In this document: piece by piece, positions 44,381-52,769 of the stretch
Layout of the letters: every line of letters starts with the position of its first letter
How positions within the stretch are numbered: the first letter of the stretch is position 1
Assembly (NCBI RefSeq): GCF_004343305.1
Contig: NZ_SMAF01000021.1
Span: forward strand, 1-55,005
Length of the DNA stretch: 55,005 nucleotides
From: Pseudofulvimonas gallinarii
GTDB taxonomy: Bacteria > Pseudomonadota > Gammaproteobacteria > Xanthomonadales > UBA2363
Direction of reading: 5' to 3'
Position numbers and translations under genes: made by a program
The notes under the pieces: model-generated
Told to the model about the DNA's origin: nothing
Databases searched by the model: none
The model's input: only the letters and a program-made list of their open reading frames with translations

Positions 44381-44398
44381 CCGGCGGCGTGCCGCCGG
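44381..44398 (+). terminator. Hairpin after the cytochrome b561 gene
   Basis: CCGGCGGC-GT-GCCGCCGG begins 2 bp after the stop codon and can fold into a GC-only stem (6 bp with a 6-nt loop, or 8 bp counted as a palindrome). There is no T-run. It probably marks the end of the lysAC-murL-murD2-b561 run. Confidence 0.5.
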
Positions 44399-44576
44399 AT
44401 GGCATGATCTGCCTTGTTCCGTGCTGCGCGTCTGTCCATCCAGGACAATGACCGAAAATTCCTGACCCCGGTCATCGGGTGGGCGTCGTGCGTTGGCGCC
44501 CTGGCTGGTCTGTCCGCTGCGGGTGGATTTTCCGGTCATGACCCACGGATGCTCTTCTTTGCGGACGGGGGCGGAA

Positions 44577-45074
44577 ATGAAAAAACGGTCGATGGTTCTG
44601 TCGGGACTTGTCCTGCCATCGCTGGCGTCAGCGGGCAGTGTTGCTGCCGACGGGAGTGGCACTGCTGCCGGTCAGTGCGACGATGGAGTTGCAACCCGCA
44701 AAGCGGCCATTGCCGCGGTCCAGGGGCATGCGGCGGCGGTGATGGCGGATCGGTATGCAGCGACGCACGGGACTTCTTTGGCGTTGCATCGGCCGCCCGT
44801 GGCGCCTGCTTTACACAGATCCGCTGACACGGGCTTTATTTCCCACGGGTTCCGGGACGTGAAAGCGCCGGAAACCGTCCCGGTAGCTGCACCCAGGGTG
44901 GAAATGCTGATCGGCCTGTTTCACGGCGCCCGTCCATGCGGCAGTGGGGGGTCACGTTTCCCGGACGGCATTGAGGCCGTGCGGATCGTCGGCGTTGCCG
45001 GCGGCCAGGCGCAGTGCGCCAGCTGCCGTAACGGTCGGCCCATGCGAGGACCCGTCCCAGTGCCGGCTCGGTGA
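44577..45074 (+). CDS. Doubtful small exported protein
   Basis: 165 aa if real. It begins like a signal peptide (MKKRSMVLSGLVLPSLASA-GS) and has a G-rich ribosome-binding-like stretch upstream (GGGGGCGGAAATG). The rest ('CDDGVATRKAAIAAVQGHAAAVMADRYAATHG...') matches no family known to me. Third-position GC is visibly lower than in neighbouring genes, which suggests either acquired DNA or a non-coding frame. A degraded gene is also possible. Confidence 0.3.
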   Translation: MKKRSMVLSGLVLPSLASAGSVAADGSGTAAGQCDDGVATRKAAIAAVQGHAAAVMADRYAATHGTSLALHRPPVAPALHRSADTGFISHGFRDVKAPETVPVAAPRVEMLIGLFHGARPCGSGGSRFPDGIEAVRIVGVAGGQAQCASCRNGRPMRGPVPVPAR

Positions 45075-45212
45075 CCTGCGGTCCGGCCATGCGGGTGTCC
45101 GGAGTGCCCGCTCCGCGGCAGGTTCCCGGGGCCCGCGACCATGGAGTTGCGTCGGGCAGGGCGGGGCAGGCATGGATGGGCTCAAGGGCTATGGCGCGGC
45201 GCACAACTCTGG

Positions 45213-45225
45213 CACACTCGGGCGG
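45213..45225 (+). promoter_or_regulatory. Candidate -10 box giving a leaderless serA transcript
   Basis: CACACT (45213-45218) is followed by 7 bp and the ATG at 45226, the same arrangement as TACACT-N7-ATG at nadK. No clear -35 and no ribosome binding site were seen. Confidence 0.35.
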
Positions 45226-46386
45226 ATGCTGCGTGTGCTCACCCTCGATACGGTTTCCGCCCAGGCGCTGGCCCGTTTTCCGGCCGGCCACTATCGCGTG
45301 GGCGCGGCGATCGACACGCCCGACGCGATCCTGTTGCAGGCGGCGACACTGGATCCGGGCAACTCGCCGGCATCGCTGAAAGTCGTCGGTCGCATCGGCA
45401 CAGGTGCCGGCCAGGTCGACGTCGATGCCCTGTCGGCACGCGGCATTCCACTGCTGCATGCGCCCAGCGCCAATGCCAACGCCGTCAAGGAGCTGGTATT
45501 GGCCGGCATGCTGATGGCGGCGCGGCATCTTCCCGAAGCACTGGCGCATGTCGCCGCGGAAGCCGCGGAGCCGGGCTTCCAGCAGCGCCTGCTCGCGCAG
45601 CCGCTGCGTTTCCAGGGCAGCGAACTGGCCGGTCGCACGCTTGGCGTGGTCGGGTTGGGCGTGGTCGGCGTGCAGGTGGCGAATACCGCGCGCCTGCTGG
45701 GTATGCGCGTGCTCGGCCTCGATCCCTTCGTCACCGTCGAGGGCGCCTGGCAGTTGTCCGCGGAAGTCATGCGCACCGGATCCATCAACGAACTGTATGC
45801 CGGCTCCGACTTCGTCAGCTTCCATGTGCCCTTGAATGACGCCACCCGCGACCTGTTCAATGCCGCATCGCTGGCGCATGTCCGCAACGGCGTGGTGCTG
45901 GTGAATTTCGCACGCGCCGGCGTGGTGTCGTCGGCCGCGGTGCGCGAAGGCCTTGCCGATGGCCGCATCGGCCGTTATGTCACCGATTTTCCCGAGCCTG
46001 GCCTGACCAGCCTCGACGGCGTCGTCACGCTGCCCCACCTCGGCGCTGCCACGCGCGAGGCCGCGGCGCATTCCGCGGCCATGGTCATCGACCAGACGCG
46101 CGACTACCTCGAAAACGGCAACCTGGTGAATGCGGTGAATTTCCCGGGGCTGCGGATGCCGCGCGAAGGCCGTGCCCGGCTGTGCGTGGCCAACCGCAAC
46201 CAGCCGAACATCCTCGGGCACCTGACGCAGGTACTGGGTTCGGCCGGCGTCAACATCACGCAGATGCGCAATGCGTCGCTGGGCGCGATGGCCTATACCC
46301 TGATCGATGTCGATGACGACGTGCCACCAGCGCTGCCGTCCGCCATGGCCGCCATCGACGGCGTCCTCTCCATACGGGTGATCTGA
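45226..46386 (+). CDS. serA: D-3-phosphoglycerate dehydrogenase family protein
   Basis: 386 aa from ATG 45226. It probably oxidises 3-phosphoglycerate in the first step of serine synthesis. NAD-binding motif 'LGVVGLGVVGVQVANTARLLGMRVLGLDP'. The catalytic Arg/Glu/His pattern of the D-2-hydroxyacid dehydrogenase family appears in 'VGRIGTGAGQVDVDAL', 'VDFPEPG'-like 'VTDFPEPGL' and 'LPHLGAATREA'. A C-terminal ACT domain ('NILGHLTQVLGSAGVNITQM') suggests serine feedback. It precedes pheA by 1 nt. serC often holds this place in other proteobacteria; here serA does. Confidence 0.88.
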   Translation: MLRVLTLDTVSAQALARFPAGHYRVGAAIDTPDAILLQAATLDPGNSPASLKVVGRIGTGAGQVDVDALSARGIPLLHAPSANANAVKELVLAGMLMAARHLPEALAHVAAEAAEPGFQQRLLAQPLRFQGSELAGRTLGVVGLGVVGVQVANTARLLGMRVLGLDPFVTVEGAWQLSAEVMRTGSINELYAGSDFVSFHVPLNDATRDLFNAASLAHVRNGVVLVNFARAGVVSSAAVREGLADGRIGRYVTDFPEPGLTSLDGVVTLPHLGAATREAAAHSAAMVIDQTRDYLENGNLVNAVNFPGLRMPREGRARLCVANRNQPNILGHLTQVLGSAGVNITQMRNASLGAMAYTLIDVDDDVPPALPSAMAAIDGVLSIRVI

Positions 46387-46387
46387 A

Positions 46388-47536
46388 ATGAGTCGTTCGC
46401 GCAAGCCGGTTGCCGGCAAGGGCGCTGGAGCCCACGCGGGCGCGCCGGCGAAAAGGACGGCGCCAGACCTGGCGCAGGTGCGCGCGCAGATCGACGAGAT
46501 CGACCTGCGTATCCAGGAACTGATCGGCGAGCGTGCCCGCTGGGCGCAGCAGGTCGGCAAGGCGAAGGGCCCGCTGAAAGCGGCTGTCGACTACTACCGC
46601 CCGGAACGCGAGGCGCAGGTGCTGCGCCGGATCATCGATCGCAACGACGGGCCGCTGTCCGATGCGGAGATCGTGCGCCTGTTCCGCGAAATCATGTCCG
46701 CCTGCCTTGCGCAACAGCAGCCCTTGAAGATCGGCTTCCTGGGACCGAACGGCACCTTCTCGGAACAGGCGGCGCGCAAGCACTTCGGTCATTCCGCGCA
46801 CGGCCTACCGCTGGCGAGCATCGAGGAGGTGTTCACCGAGGTCGAATCCGGAAACGCCGACTTCGGAGTCGTGCCGGTCGAGAACTCGGGGCAGGGCACG
46901 ATCCAGGTGACGCTGGACATGTTCCTGACCTCGAAGGCGCGCATCTGCGGAGAGGTCGAGCTGCGCGTGCACCAGTACCTGCTTTCACGCAGCGGGCAGC
47001 TGGCCGATATCGAGCGCGTGTATTCGCACCCGCAGTCGCTGGCGCAATGCCAGGCCTGGTTGCGGCAGCACCTGCCGAAGGCCGAGCGCGTGCCGGTGTC
47101 CAGCAATGCCGAGGCGGCGCGACGCGCGCGCAACGCCGACGACGCCGCCGCCATCGCCGGTGAAGCGGCCGGCCATGTCTATCACCTGAAGGCCGTCGCC
47201 GGTCCGATCGAGGACCGTCCCGACAACACAACGCGCTTCCTGGTCATCGGTCGCGAGCTGTTCCCGCCGTCCGGAAACGACCGCACCTCGCTGCTGGTGT
47301 TCGTCAAGGACCAGCCCGGTGCGCTGTATGAAGTGTTGCGGCCGTTCGCCGAACATGGCGTCAGCATGAACCGCATCGAGTCGCGGCCTTCGCACCAGGG
47401 CCTGTGGCAATACGCGTTCTTCATCGATTTCGAAGGCCATGTCGAAGATGCGCCGGTGCGCGCCGCGCTGGCCGAACTGGAGCGCCATGCCGCGCAGGTG
47501 CGGGTGCTGGGCTCCTATCCACTCGCCATCGTCTGA
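46388..47536 (+). CDS. pheA: Chorismate mutase / prephenate dehydratase (P-protein)
   Basis: 382 aa. Converts chorismate to prephenate and on to phenylpyruvate for phenylalanine. After a basic low-complexity leader (about 1-28) comes an AroQ chorismate mutase domain ('LAQVRAQIDEIDLRIQELIG', 'WAQQVGKAKG'), then prephenate dehydratase ('KIGFLGPNGTFSEQAARKHFG', 'VPVENSGQGTIQVTLDMF', 'DNTTRFLVIGRE' with the conserved T-R-F), and a C-terminal ACT domain ('DQPGALYEVLRPFAEHGVSMNRIESRPS'). It is part of the serA-pheA-hisC-aroA run. Confidence 0.97.
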   Translation: MSRSRKPVAGKGAGAHAGAPAKRTAPDLAQVRAQIDEIDLRIQELIGERARWAQQVGKAKGPLKAAVDYYRPEREAQVLRRIIDRNDGPLSDAEIVRLFREIMSACLAQQQPLKIGFLGPNGTFSEQAARKHFGHSAHGLPLASIEEVFTEVESGNADFGVVPVENSGQGTIQVTLDMFLTSKARICGEVELRVHQYLLSRSGQLADIERVYSHPQSLAQCQAWLRQHLPKAERVPVSSNAEAARRARNADDAAAIAGEAAGHVYHLKAVAGPIEDRPDNTTRFLVIGRELFPPSGNDRTSLLVFVKDQPGALYEVLRPFAEHGVSMNRIESRPSHQGLWQYAFFIDFEGHVEDAPVRAALAELERHAAQVRVLGSYPLAIV

Positions 47537-47546
47537 GGGTGCAGCC

Positions 47547-48671
47547 ATGACATTGCCCTGGCAGCGGGAACGCCTGCCGGCCGCGATCGCCGGCCTGCGC
47601 GCCTACGATCCCGGCCACGACCTGGTTGCATGGCGGCGCCGTTTCCCCGGCCTGCTGGCCGAACTGGGTTCCAATGAAACCGCCATCGGTCCCAGCCCGG
47701 CGGCGCTCGACGCGGCGCGGAGCGCGCTGGCGTCCGTGTACCGCTATCCCGATCCGCTGGGTGGTGATCTCAAGCGCGCGCTGTCGCGCCTGCACGGCGT
47801 GGACAGCGATCGGATCGTGCTCGGCAACGGGTCGCACGAACTGCTGATGCAGCTGGCGCAGGCCTTCGTGCCGCGCGATGGCACGATCGTCCATTCGCAA
47901 TACGGATTCGCTGTCTTTGCCATCGCGGCGGCAGCCGTCGGCGCACACGCCGTCTGTGTCCCGGCTTTGCCCGAAGACCATGCCAGTGCGCCTTTCGGCC
48001 ATGACCTGGACGCGATGGCGGCGGCCTGCGAGGCCGACACGCGGCTGTTGTACCTGGCCAATCCCAACAATCCGACCGGAACCTGGTTCGAGCTGCCGGC
48101 CTTGCAGCATCTGCTCGCCACCGTGCCGGCGTCGACACTGGTTGTCGTCGACGAGGCCTATGGCGAGTTCCAGCCCGACGCCAGGTCGGCCAGCGCGATG
48201 AACCTGCTGGCCGCGCATCCAAACCTCGTCGTCACGCGCACTTTCTCCAAGGCCTACGCGCTCGCCGGGCTGCGCGTGGGCTACGCGCTGGGACATCCGG
48301 ACGCGATGGCGGTACTGGAACGCCTGCGCGAGTCCTTCAACGTCAACGGCATCGCGCTGGCTGCCGCCGAAGCGGCGCTGGCGGACGAGTCGCACCTGCA
48401 GAAGGTGCTTGCCCACAACGAACGGGAACGCGAACGGCTGGCACGGGGGTTCACGGCGATGGGCCTGCGGGTCTGGCCGTCGCGGACGAACTTCCTGCTG
48501 GTGGGATTCAGCTCGTCGCAACGCAGCGCGCAGATCGAAGGGCGCCTGTGTGAACGCGCGGTCATCGTGCGGCCGATGGTTGGCTATGGCCTGGGCCAGT
48601 GCCTGCGCATCAGCGTCGGCAGCACACATGAAAACGACCGCCTGCTGGCGGCCCTGGAGGAAAGCCTGTGA
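47547..48671 (+). CDS. hisC: Histidinol-phosphate-type aminotransferase (HisC family)
   Basis: 374 aa. Class I/II PLP aminotransferase of the HisC family. Motifs: 'LGSNETAIGPSPAALDA', 'YRYPDPLGGDLKRALSRLHG', 'LGNGSHELL', 'YLANPNNPTGTWF', 'VVVDEAYGEF' and the PLP lysine in 'TRTFSKAYALAGLRVGYALG'. Its place between pheA and aroA suggests a HisC2-type enzyme acting on aromatic keto acids, as in the pheA-hisC2-aroA clusters of pseudomonads, rather than only in histidine synthesis. The stop overlaps aroA (GTGA). Confidence 0.93.
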   Translation: MTLPWQRERLPAAIAGLRAYDPGHDLVAWRRRFPGLLAELGSNETAIGPSPAALDAARSALASVYRYPDPLGGDLKRALSRLHGVDSDRIVLGNGSHELLMQLAQAFVPRDGTIVHSQYGFAVFAIAAAAVGAHAVCVPALPEDHASAPFGHDLDAMAAACEADTRLLYLANPNNPTGTWFELPALQHLLATVPASTLVVVDEAYGEFQPDARSASAMNLLAAHPNLVVTRTFSKAYALAGLRVGYALGHPDAMAVLERLRESFNVNGIALAAAEAALADESHLQKVLAHNERERERLARGFTAMGLRVWPSRTNFLLVGFSSSQRSAQIEGRLCERAVIVRPMVGYGLGQCLRISVGSTHENDRLLAALEESL

Positions 48672-49996
48672 GCGTGACGCTGGACTGGATCGCGTCTGCC
48701 GGCGGTCCGCTGCGCGGCACGATCACCGTGCCCGGCGACAAATCGGTCTCGCACCGCGCGGTCATGTTCGCGGCGCTGGCCGACGGCCGAACGGACATCC
48801 ATGGCTTCCTGGAAGGCGAGGACACGCGCGCGACGGCGGCGATCTTCACGCAACTCGGCGTGCGCATCGAAGCGCCTTCGCCGTCGCGGCGCATCATGCA
48901 TGGCGTCGGCCTGCACGGCCTGCGCGCACCCGGAGCGCCGCTGGATTGCGGGAATGCCGGAACCGGCATGCGCCTGCTCGCCGGGCTGCTTGCCGGACAG
49001 GCCTTCGACAGCGTGCTGGTCGGCGATGCCTCACTCTCGAAGCGTCCGATGCGCCGCGTCGTGGAACCGCTGGCGGCCATGGGCGCGCGCATCGTTACCA
49101 GCGCGGCGGGCACGGCGCCCCTGCACATCCAGGGTGGCCAGCGGCTGCATGGAGGCGACCTGGTCCTGCCGGTGGCGAGCGCCCAGTTGAAGTCCGCGCT
49201 GCTGCTGGCGGGGCTGTACGCCTCTGGCGTCACGCGCGTGCGCGAGCCGCATCCAACGCGCGACTACACCGAACGCATGCTCAAGGCCTTCGGCGCCGAC
49301 GTGCGCGAAGTCGATGGTTGGATCAGCCTGCAGCCGGGCGCCGTCCTGCGCTCGCCGGGCCGCATCGACGTGCCGGCGGATTTTTCCTCGGCGGCCTTCT
49401 TCATGGTCGCCGCCAGCATCGTGCCGGGTTCGGACGTGCTCATTGAAGATGTCGGCATCAACCCGCGTCGCACCGGCCTGCTCGACACGCTGCGCGACAT
49501 GGGTGCCGACATCACGGTCGAGCGCAGGCGTGAAAGTGGCGGCGAACCCGTGGCCGACCTGCGTGTCCGTCATGCCGCGCTGCACGGCATCGACGTGCCG
49601 CCCGCACGCGTGCCGGACATGATCGACGAGTTCCCGGCACTGTTCGTGGCCGCGGCTTTTGCGCGGGGCACGACGCGGATCACCGGTGCGGAAGAGCTGC
49701 GCGTCAAGGAATCCGACCGAATCGCGGTCATGGCCAAAGCGCTGAAGTCGCTGGGGGCGGACATCGCCGAACGTGGCGATGGTGCCGTGATCCAGGGCGG
49801 TGCGCCGTTGCACGGAGGCGTTGTCGACAGCGCAGGTGATCACCGCTGCGCCATGTCCATGGTGGTGGCGGCGCAGCGCGCGCAGGCGCCGGTCACCATC
49901 GCCGACTGCGCCAACGTGGCGACGTCGTTTCCCGGCTTCGTCGAGCTGGCTTCGGGTGCCGGCATGTCGATCCGACCGCTGGCTTCGTCGCCGTAA
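48668..49996 (+). CDS. aroA: 3-phosphoshikimate 1-carboxyvinyltransferase (EPSP synthase)
   Basis: 442 aa from GTG 48668. Joins shikimate-3-phosphate and phosphoenolpyruvate in the chorismate pathway. Motifs: 'ITVPGDKSVSHRAVMFAALADG' (binding Lys and Ser), 'FLEGEDTRATAAIFTQLG', 'LDCGNAGTGMRLLAGLLAG', 'GDASLSKRPMRRVVEPLAAMGA', 'VPDMIDEFPALFVAAAFA' (catalytic Asp), 'EELRVKESDRI' and 'DHRCAMSMVVAA'. It ends the run and converges with a secreted protein gene across a tandem repeat. Confidence 0.97.
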   Translation: MSVTLDWIASAGGPLRGTITVPGDKSVSHRAVMFAALADGRTDIHGFLEGEDTRATAAIFTQLGVRIEAPSPSRRIMHGVGLHGLRAPGAPLDCGNAGTGMRLLAGLLAGQAFDSVLVGDASLSKRPMRRVVEPLAAMGARIVTSAAGTAPLHIQGGQRLHGGDLVLPVASAQLKSALLLAGLYASGVTRVREPHPTRDYTERMLKAFGADVREVDGWISLQPGAVLRSPGRIDVPADFSSAAFFMVAASIVPGSDVLIEDVGINPRRTGLLDTLRDMGADITVERRRESGGEPVADLRVRHAALHGIDVPPARVPDMIDEFPALFVAAAFARGTTRITGAEELRVKESDRIAVMAKALKSLGADIAERGDGAVIQGGAPLHGGVVDSAGDHRCAMSMVVAAQRAQAPVTIADCANVATSFPGFVELASGAGMSIRPLASSP

Positions 49997-50072
49997 CGGC
50001 CGCTGTCCGGGTCGCGGCGGCGATTGCGGGCTTGTCAGCCAGGCACCGTCGGTCGCGCTTCCACATCCGCGC

Positions 50073-50128
50073 ATCGTCAGTCGCGGATAGTCAGCCGTGG
50101 ATCGTCAGCCGTGGATAGTCAGCCCGCA
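50073..50128. repeat. Four tandem 14-bp repeats between convergent genes
   Basis: Units of 14 bp start at 50073, 50087, 50101 and 50115, reading roughly AT(A/C)GTCAGCCGTGG. Units 2 and 3 differ by one base; the outer units are more diverged. The array abuts the stop codon of the minus-strand secreted protein gene and lies 76 bp past aroA. Function unknown; slippage is a likely origin. Confidence 0.85.
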
Positions 50129-51835
50129 TCAGGGCGCTTCGAAACCGTCCGCGAAAATGTGGTCCGCCGCCGGTGCGACGGTGGCGCCGATCGGTATCGC
50201 AGCAGGCACATGCATCACGCCCGGGGTAGTGAATTCCACGACGACCTCGGCCGGCATCGTGGTCAGCGGCCGGTCCGGTCGCGGCCGGAACTGCAGGTCG
50301 AAATGGCACTGCTCGCCGGGCGCCAGCGTCGAGCCCAGGCAGGTGTCTTCGACCTTGGCATATTCCAGACGATAGGCGCCGGTCACCTCGACCTTGGTCA
50401 TCGTGGCGTCGCTGTCGCCGATGCTCTGGACTGTGAAGCGCCGGCTGGGCGACGAGCTGCCCGGCGAGACGGCACCCAGCCAGGCTTCGCCCGGGTCGAC
50501 GGCGATGCGTCCGACCGGGCCCTCGGCCACGCCGCTGCAGCGCTCAATGGCGCCACTGGTGCGGGCGTTCCCGAAGCCGTCCTGCCAGTTGAACACCAGC
50601 TGCGACCGGAAATCGCGCGGCGCCGAATTCGGCGCGCAGGTGACTTCGACGACGCAGGTTGCGCCCGGTGCCAGCGAAACGCCGGTGCAGGTGTCCGAAG
50701 CGATGGAAAAACTGGCATGGCCGCGGGTCACGGAGGTGACCGTAATGGAATCATTCTGCCTGTTGTGGAAAGTGAACGACTGCGGCGCCGACGGCGTGCC
50801 CTGAGGATGGTCGCCGAAATCATGCCGCCATGGCGTCACAGCCGGCGGCGCTCCCGGTGCCGACTGCACCACCTGCATGACCATCAGTGTCAGGAAGTCG
50901 ATCCCATCGACGCCATAGTAGGAATAGACAAGGTATTCGCCCGGCTGGTGCAGGGCGGGGGTGATGTCGAACTGCTGGATGTCCCAGAGGCCGCCGCCTC
51001 CACTGGGGCGTGAGGCCAGCATGTGCGGTACCGTGTCGCCACCCCAGAGGTGCTGGCCACGGTAGGGGGTGGAAAACGAGAAGTTGGACGCGTCGCCGGG
51101 CAGCAGGCCGGGATACACGCGGATGCGGAAGGTGCCATCGGTCTGATTGCGCTGGCCGTCGGCGACATGCAGCCACAGTTCGGCGCGGCCGCCGACGTAG
51201 TGCAGCGGCAGGCGTGACAGCCAGTGGTATCCCTTCCCGGTATCGACGTTGCTGTCCATCGCCTCGTAGTGTTCCACGCGCACGTCGTTGGCGGGATTGC
51301 CGTCATCGAAGTACACGATCAGCGATGCCCCGCTGGCACTGTGTCCGGCACCATCGGCCAGCCCTTCAAGCGTGTAGGTGCCGTTGCCCGTCACCAGGGC
51401 GGTGACATCGGCCCGGTACAGCGCGGCGCTGTACTTCTGCGGTGCGTTCTGGGTGCCGGAACCCCAGTTGTTGTTGTAACCGCCGGAACCCAGCCGTTCG
51501 CCGACGACCGGGTTGCCATTGAAGCGGATCTGCGGCTGCTCGTAGCGGTTGTCGCCACCAACGTAGCCGTGGGCGGGCCAGTCCAGGTCGACGCCATGCC
51601 AGTACAGCAAGGCCTTGTTGACGGTGCCGCTGACGCCGGCGAGTACGATTTCGCCGATGCCGCCGCCATTGGCGGCCGGCGCGCCCATGTCGCCGGCCCC
51701 GGCGTTGACCATGTCGGTGCGGTCGAGCACGAACAGGGGCGCGGCCAACGGCCGGTCGCCTGGTGCGGCATGAGCGTGGGCGCCTGCCAGCGCGAAAAGT
51801 GCTGCGATCACGAAGATGGAGGCGGTGCGCTTCAT
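50129..51835 (-). CDS. Secreted choice-of-anchor/ASH-type protein with a C-terminal FADGFE tail
   Basis: 568 aa from ATG 51835, with GGAG 6 nt upstream and a signal peptide (MKRTASIFVIAALFALAGAHAHA-AP). The N-terminal half (about 25-330) is a beta-rich domain of the kind seen in DUF3344-like surface proteins ('VNKALLYWHGVDLDWP', 'ALYRADVTALVTGNGTYTLEGL', 'SGASLIVYFDDG'). Two Ig-like choice-of-anchor/ASH repeats follow, each with a Cys pair ('FSIASDTCTGVSLAPGATCVVEV', 'EYAKVEDTCLGSTLAPGEQC'). It ends DHIFADGFEAP. Probably an extracellular or surface adhesion-type protein; exact role unknown. Confidence 0.82.
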   Translation of the reverse strand: MKRTASIFVIAALFALAGAHAHAAPGDRPLAAPLFVLDRTDMVNAGAGDMGAPAANGGGIGEIVLAGVSGTVNKALLYWHGVDLDWPAHGYVGGDNRYEQPQIRFNGNPVVGERLGSGGYNNNWGSGTQNAPQKYSAALYRADVTALVTGNGTYTLEGLADGAGHSASGASLIVYFDDGNPANDVRVEHYEAMDSNVDTGKGYHWLSRLPLHYVGGRAELWLHVADGQRNQTDGTFRIRVYPGLLPGDASNFSFSTPYRGQHLWGGDTVPHMLASRPSGGGGLWDIQQFDITPALHQPGEYLVYSYYGVDGIDFLTLMVMQVVQSAPGAPPAVTPWRHDFGDHPQGTPSAPQSFTFHNRQNDSITVTSVTRGHASFSIASDTCTGVSLAPGATCVVEVTCAPNSAPRDFRSQLVFNWQDGFGNARTSGAIERCSGVAEGPVGRIAVDPGEAWLGAVSPGSSSPSRRFTVQSIGDSDATMTKVEVTGAYRLEYAKVEDTCLGSTLAPGEQCHFDLQFRPRPDRPLTTMPAEVVVEFTTPGVMHVPAAIPIGATVAPAADHIFADGFEAP

Positions 51836-52154
51836 GTCGTTCTCCGGAAGGCTTTCGGCGGACAACGGAGAATCTGGCCACGCGGGGCCATGCCGGCAGG
51901 TCGGCATCCGTGGATGGGCGTCGCCGGACCCGGGACAGCGACGGCGCCGATGTCCGGCGTGCGAAGGGTGGGCGGAAAAGGGCGCCGCTGGACGCTACCT
52001 CGTACCGAGGCTGGATTCGGTTCGTGATGGCATCCAGCGGCGAAGCCGGTCAAAGGCCATAACCGGAAGCGTCGCCGGATCGACGATCGGAAAGCCTTGC
52101 GGGACTCTCAGGCTGGACTGCATGTCCGGCTTGCCCGCTGTCTGTGTACCTGGA
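51836..52154. other. Gap upstream of the FADGFE-tailed secreted protein
   Basis: About 320 bp without a recognisable gene. It must hold the control region of the secreted protein gene and the 3' end of the lipoprotein transcript. A small inverted repeat ATGCCG-N6-CGGCAT (51889-51906) was noted; nothing else stood out. Confidence 0.5.
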
Positions 52155-52769
52155 TCAGAGTCGGGCCAACGCGATTTCCGCAATCGTGCGCGTCGTTTCC
52201 AGCAGCGCGCTGTCCTCCATTTTCCGGATCTTCGCGACCTGGAAGCGTACGGCCGTGGTGCCACTGTGGACCCAGAGGTTGTTCTTGTCCCAATACGCCC
52301 GCTCCCCGATGCCGGACACGGGCTGGGCGGTCTGGCCGACCGCTTCGGCATTGGTGCGCACCACCAGGTCGAACTCTTCGGCGGTATAGCCGCCGACCTG
52401 TATCCCCACAAGCTCCATGCCCATGGACCCGCCGCGGTACTCGCAGCTGCGGAAGGGGAGGTCGTCGCGGCCTTCCTTGGCTTCGGTCTTTTCGATCGGA
52501 GTGACCACGGTTGCCGCCTCTTCGGCGGTGATCAGGGTGCACGGGTCAAGGTCCAGGCGGCGCGGCGTGGGCAGGGCCAGGAGGCGGGCCACCATGTCGT
52601 CGGGTGCGACCTTGCCTGGAGCGGCCGGGGCGGCGGGGGAGGCCGCGGCGGAAACGGGGGCTGGTCTTTCCGTTCTCGTCACCGATGCCTCCTGCCCGGG
52701 TTCCGGTCCTTCGGCACAGCCGGCGATGGCAGCGCTGATGGCGAGCGTGATCAGGGTTCGCGATTTCAT
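52155..52769 (-). CDS. DUF3558-like lipoprotein
   Basis: 204 aa from ATG 52769, which starts a lipoprotein signal peptide with lipobox 'IAGC' (MKSRTLITLAISAAIAGC-AEG). A Pro/Ala-rich linker (about 25-70) leads to a compact domain with 'DPCTLITAEEAATVV' and 'LPFRSCEYRG', the Cys-pair pattern of DUF3558-type lipoproteins. It is probably anchored to a membrane and faces the periplasm or cell surface. Function unknown. The frame is open to 52826, but that start lacks a signal peptide. Confidence 0.8.
   Translation of the reverse strand: MKSRTLITLAISAAIAGCAEGPEPGQEASVTRTERPAPVSAAASPAAPAAPGKVAPDDMVARLLALPTPRRLDLDPCTLITAEEAATVVTPIEKTEAKEGRDDLPFRSCEYRGGSMGMELVGIQVGGYTAEEFDLVVRTNAEAVGQTAQPVSGIGERAYWDKNNLWVHSGTTAVRFQVAKIRKMEDSALLETTRTIAEIALARL

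Larger units (their letters stand above)
44379..45225. other. 850-bp spacer before serA with one doubtful gene
   Basis: The stretch is less GC-rich than its neighbours. It contains the hairpin at 44381, an inverted repeat ATGACCG (44448-44454)/CGGTCAT (44469-44475), a doubtful small secreted-protein frame (44577-45074) and the candidate serA promoter. Nothing else was recognised. Confidence 0.5.

Noticed and set aside
50073-50128. CRISPR-like array
   Set aside because: Units are contiguous 14-mers with no spacers and no cas genes are present.
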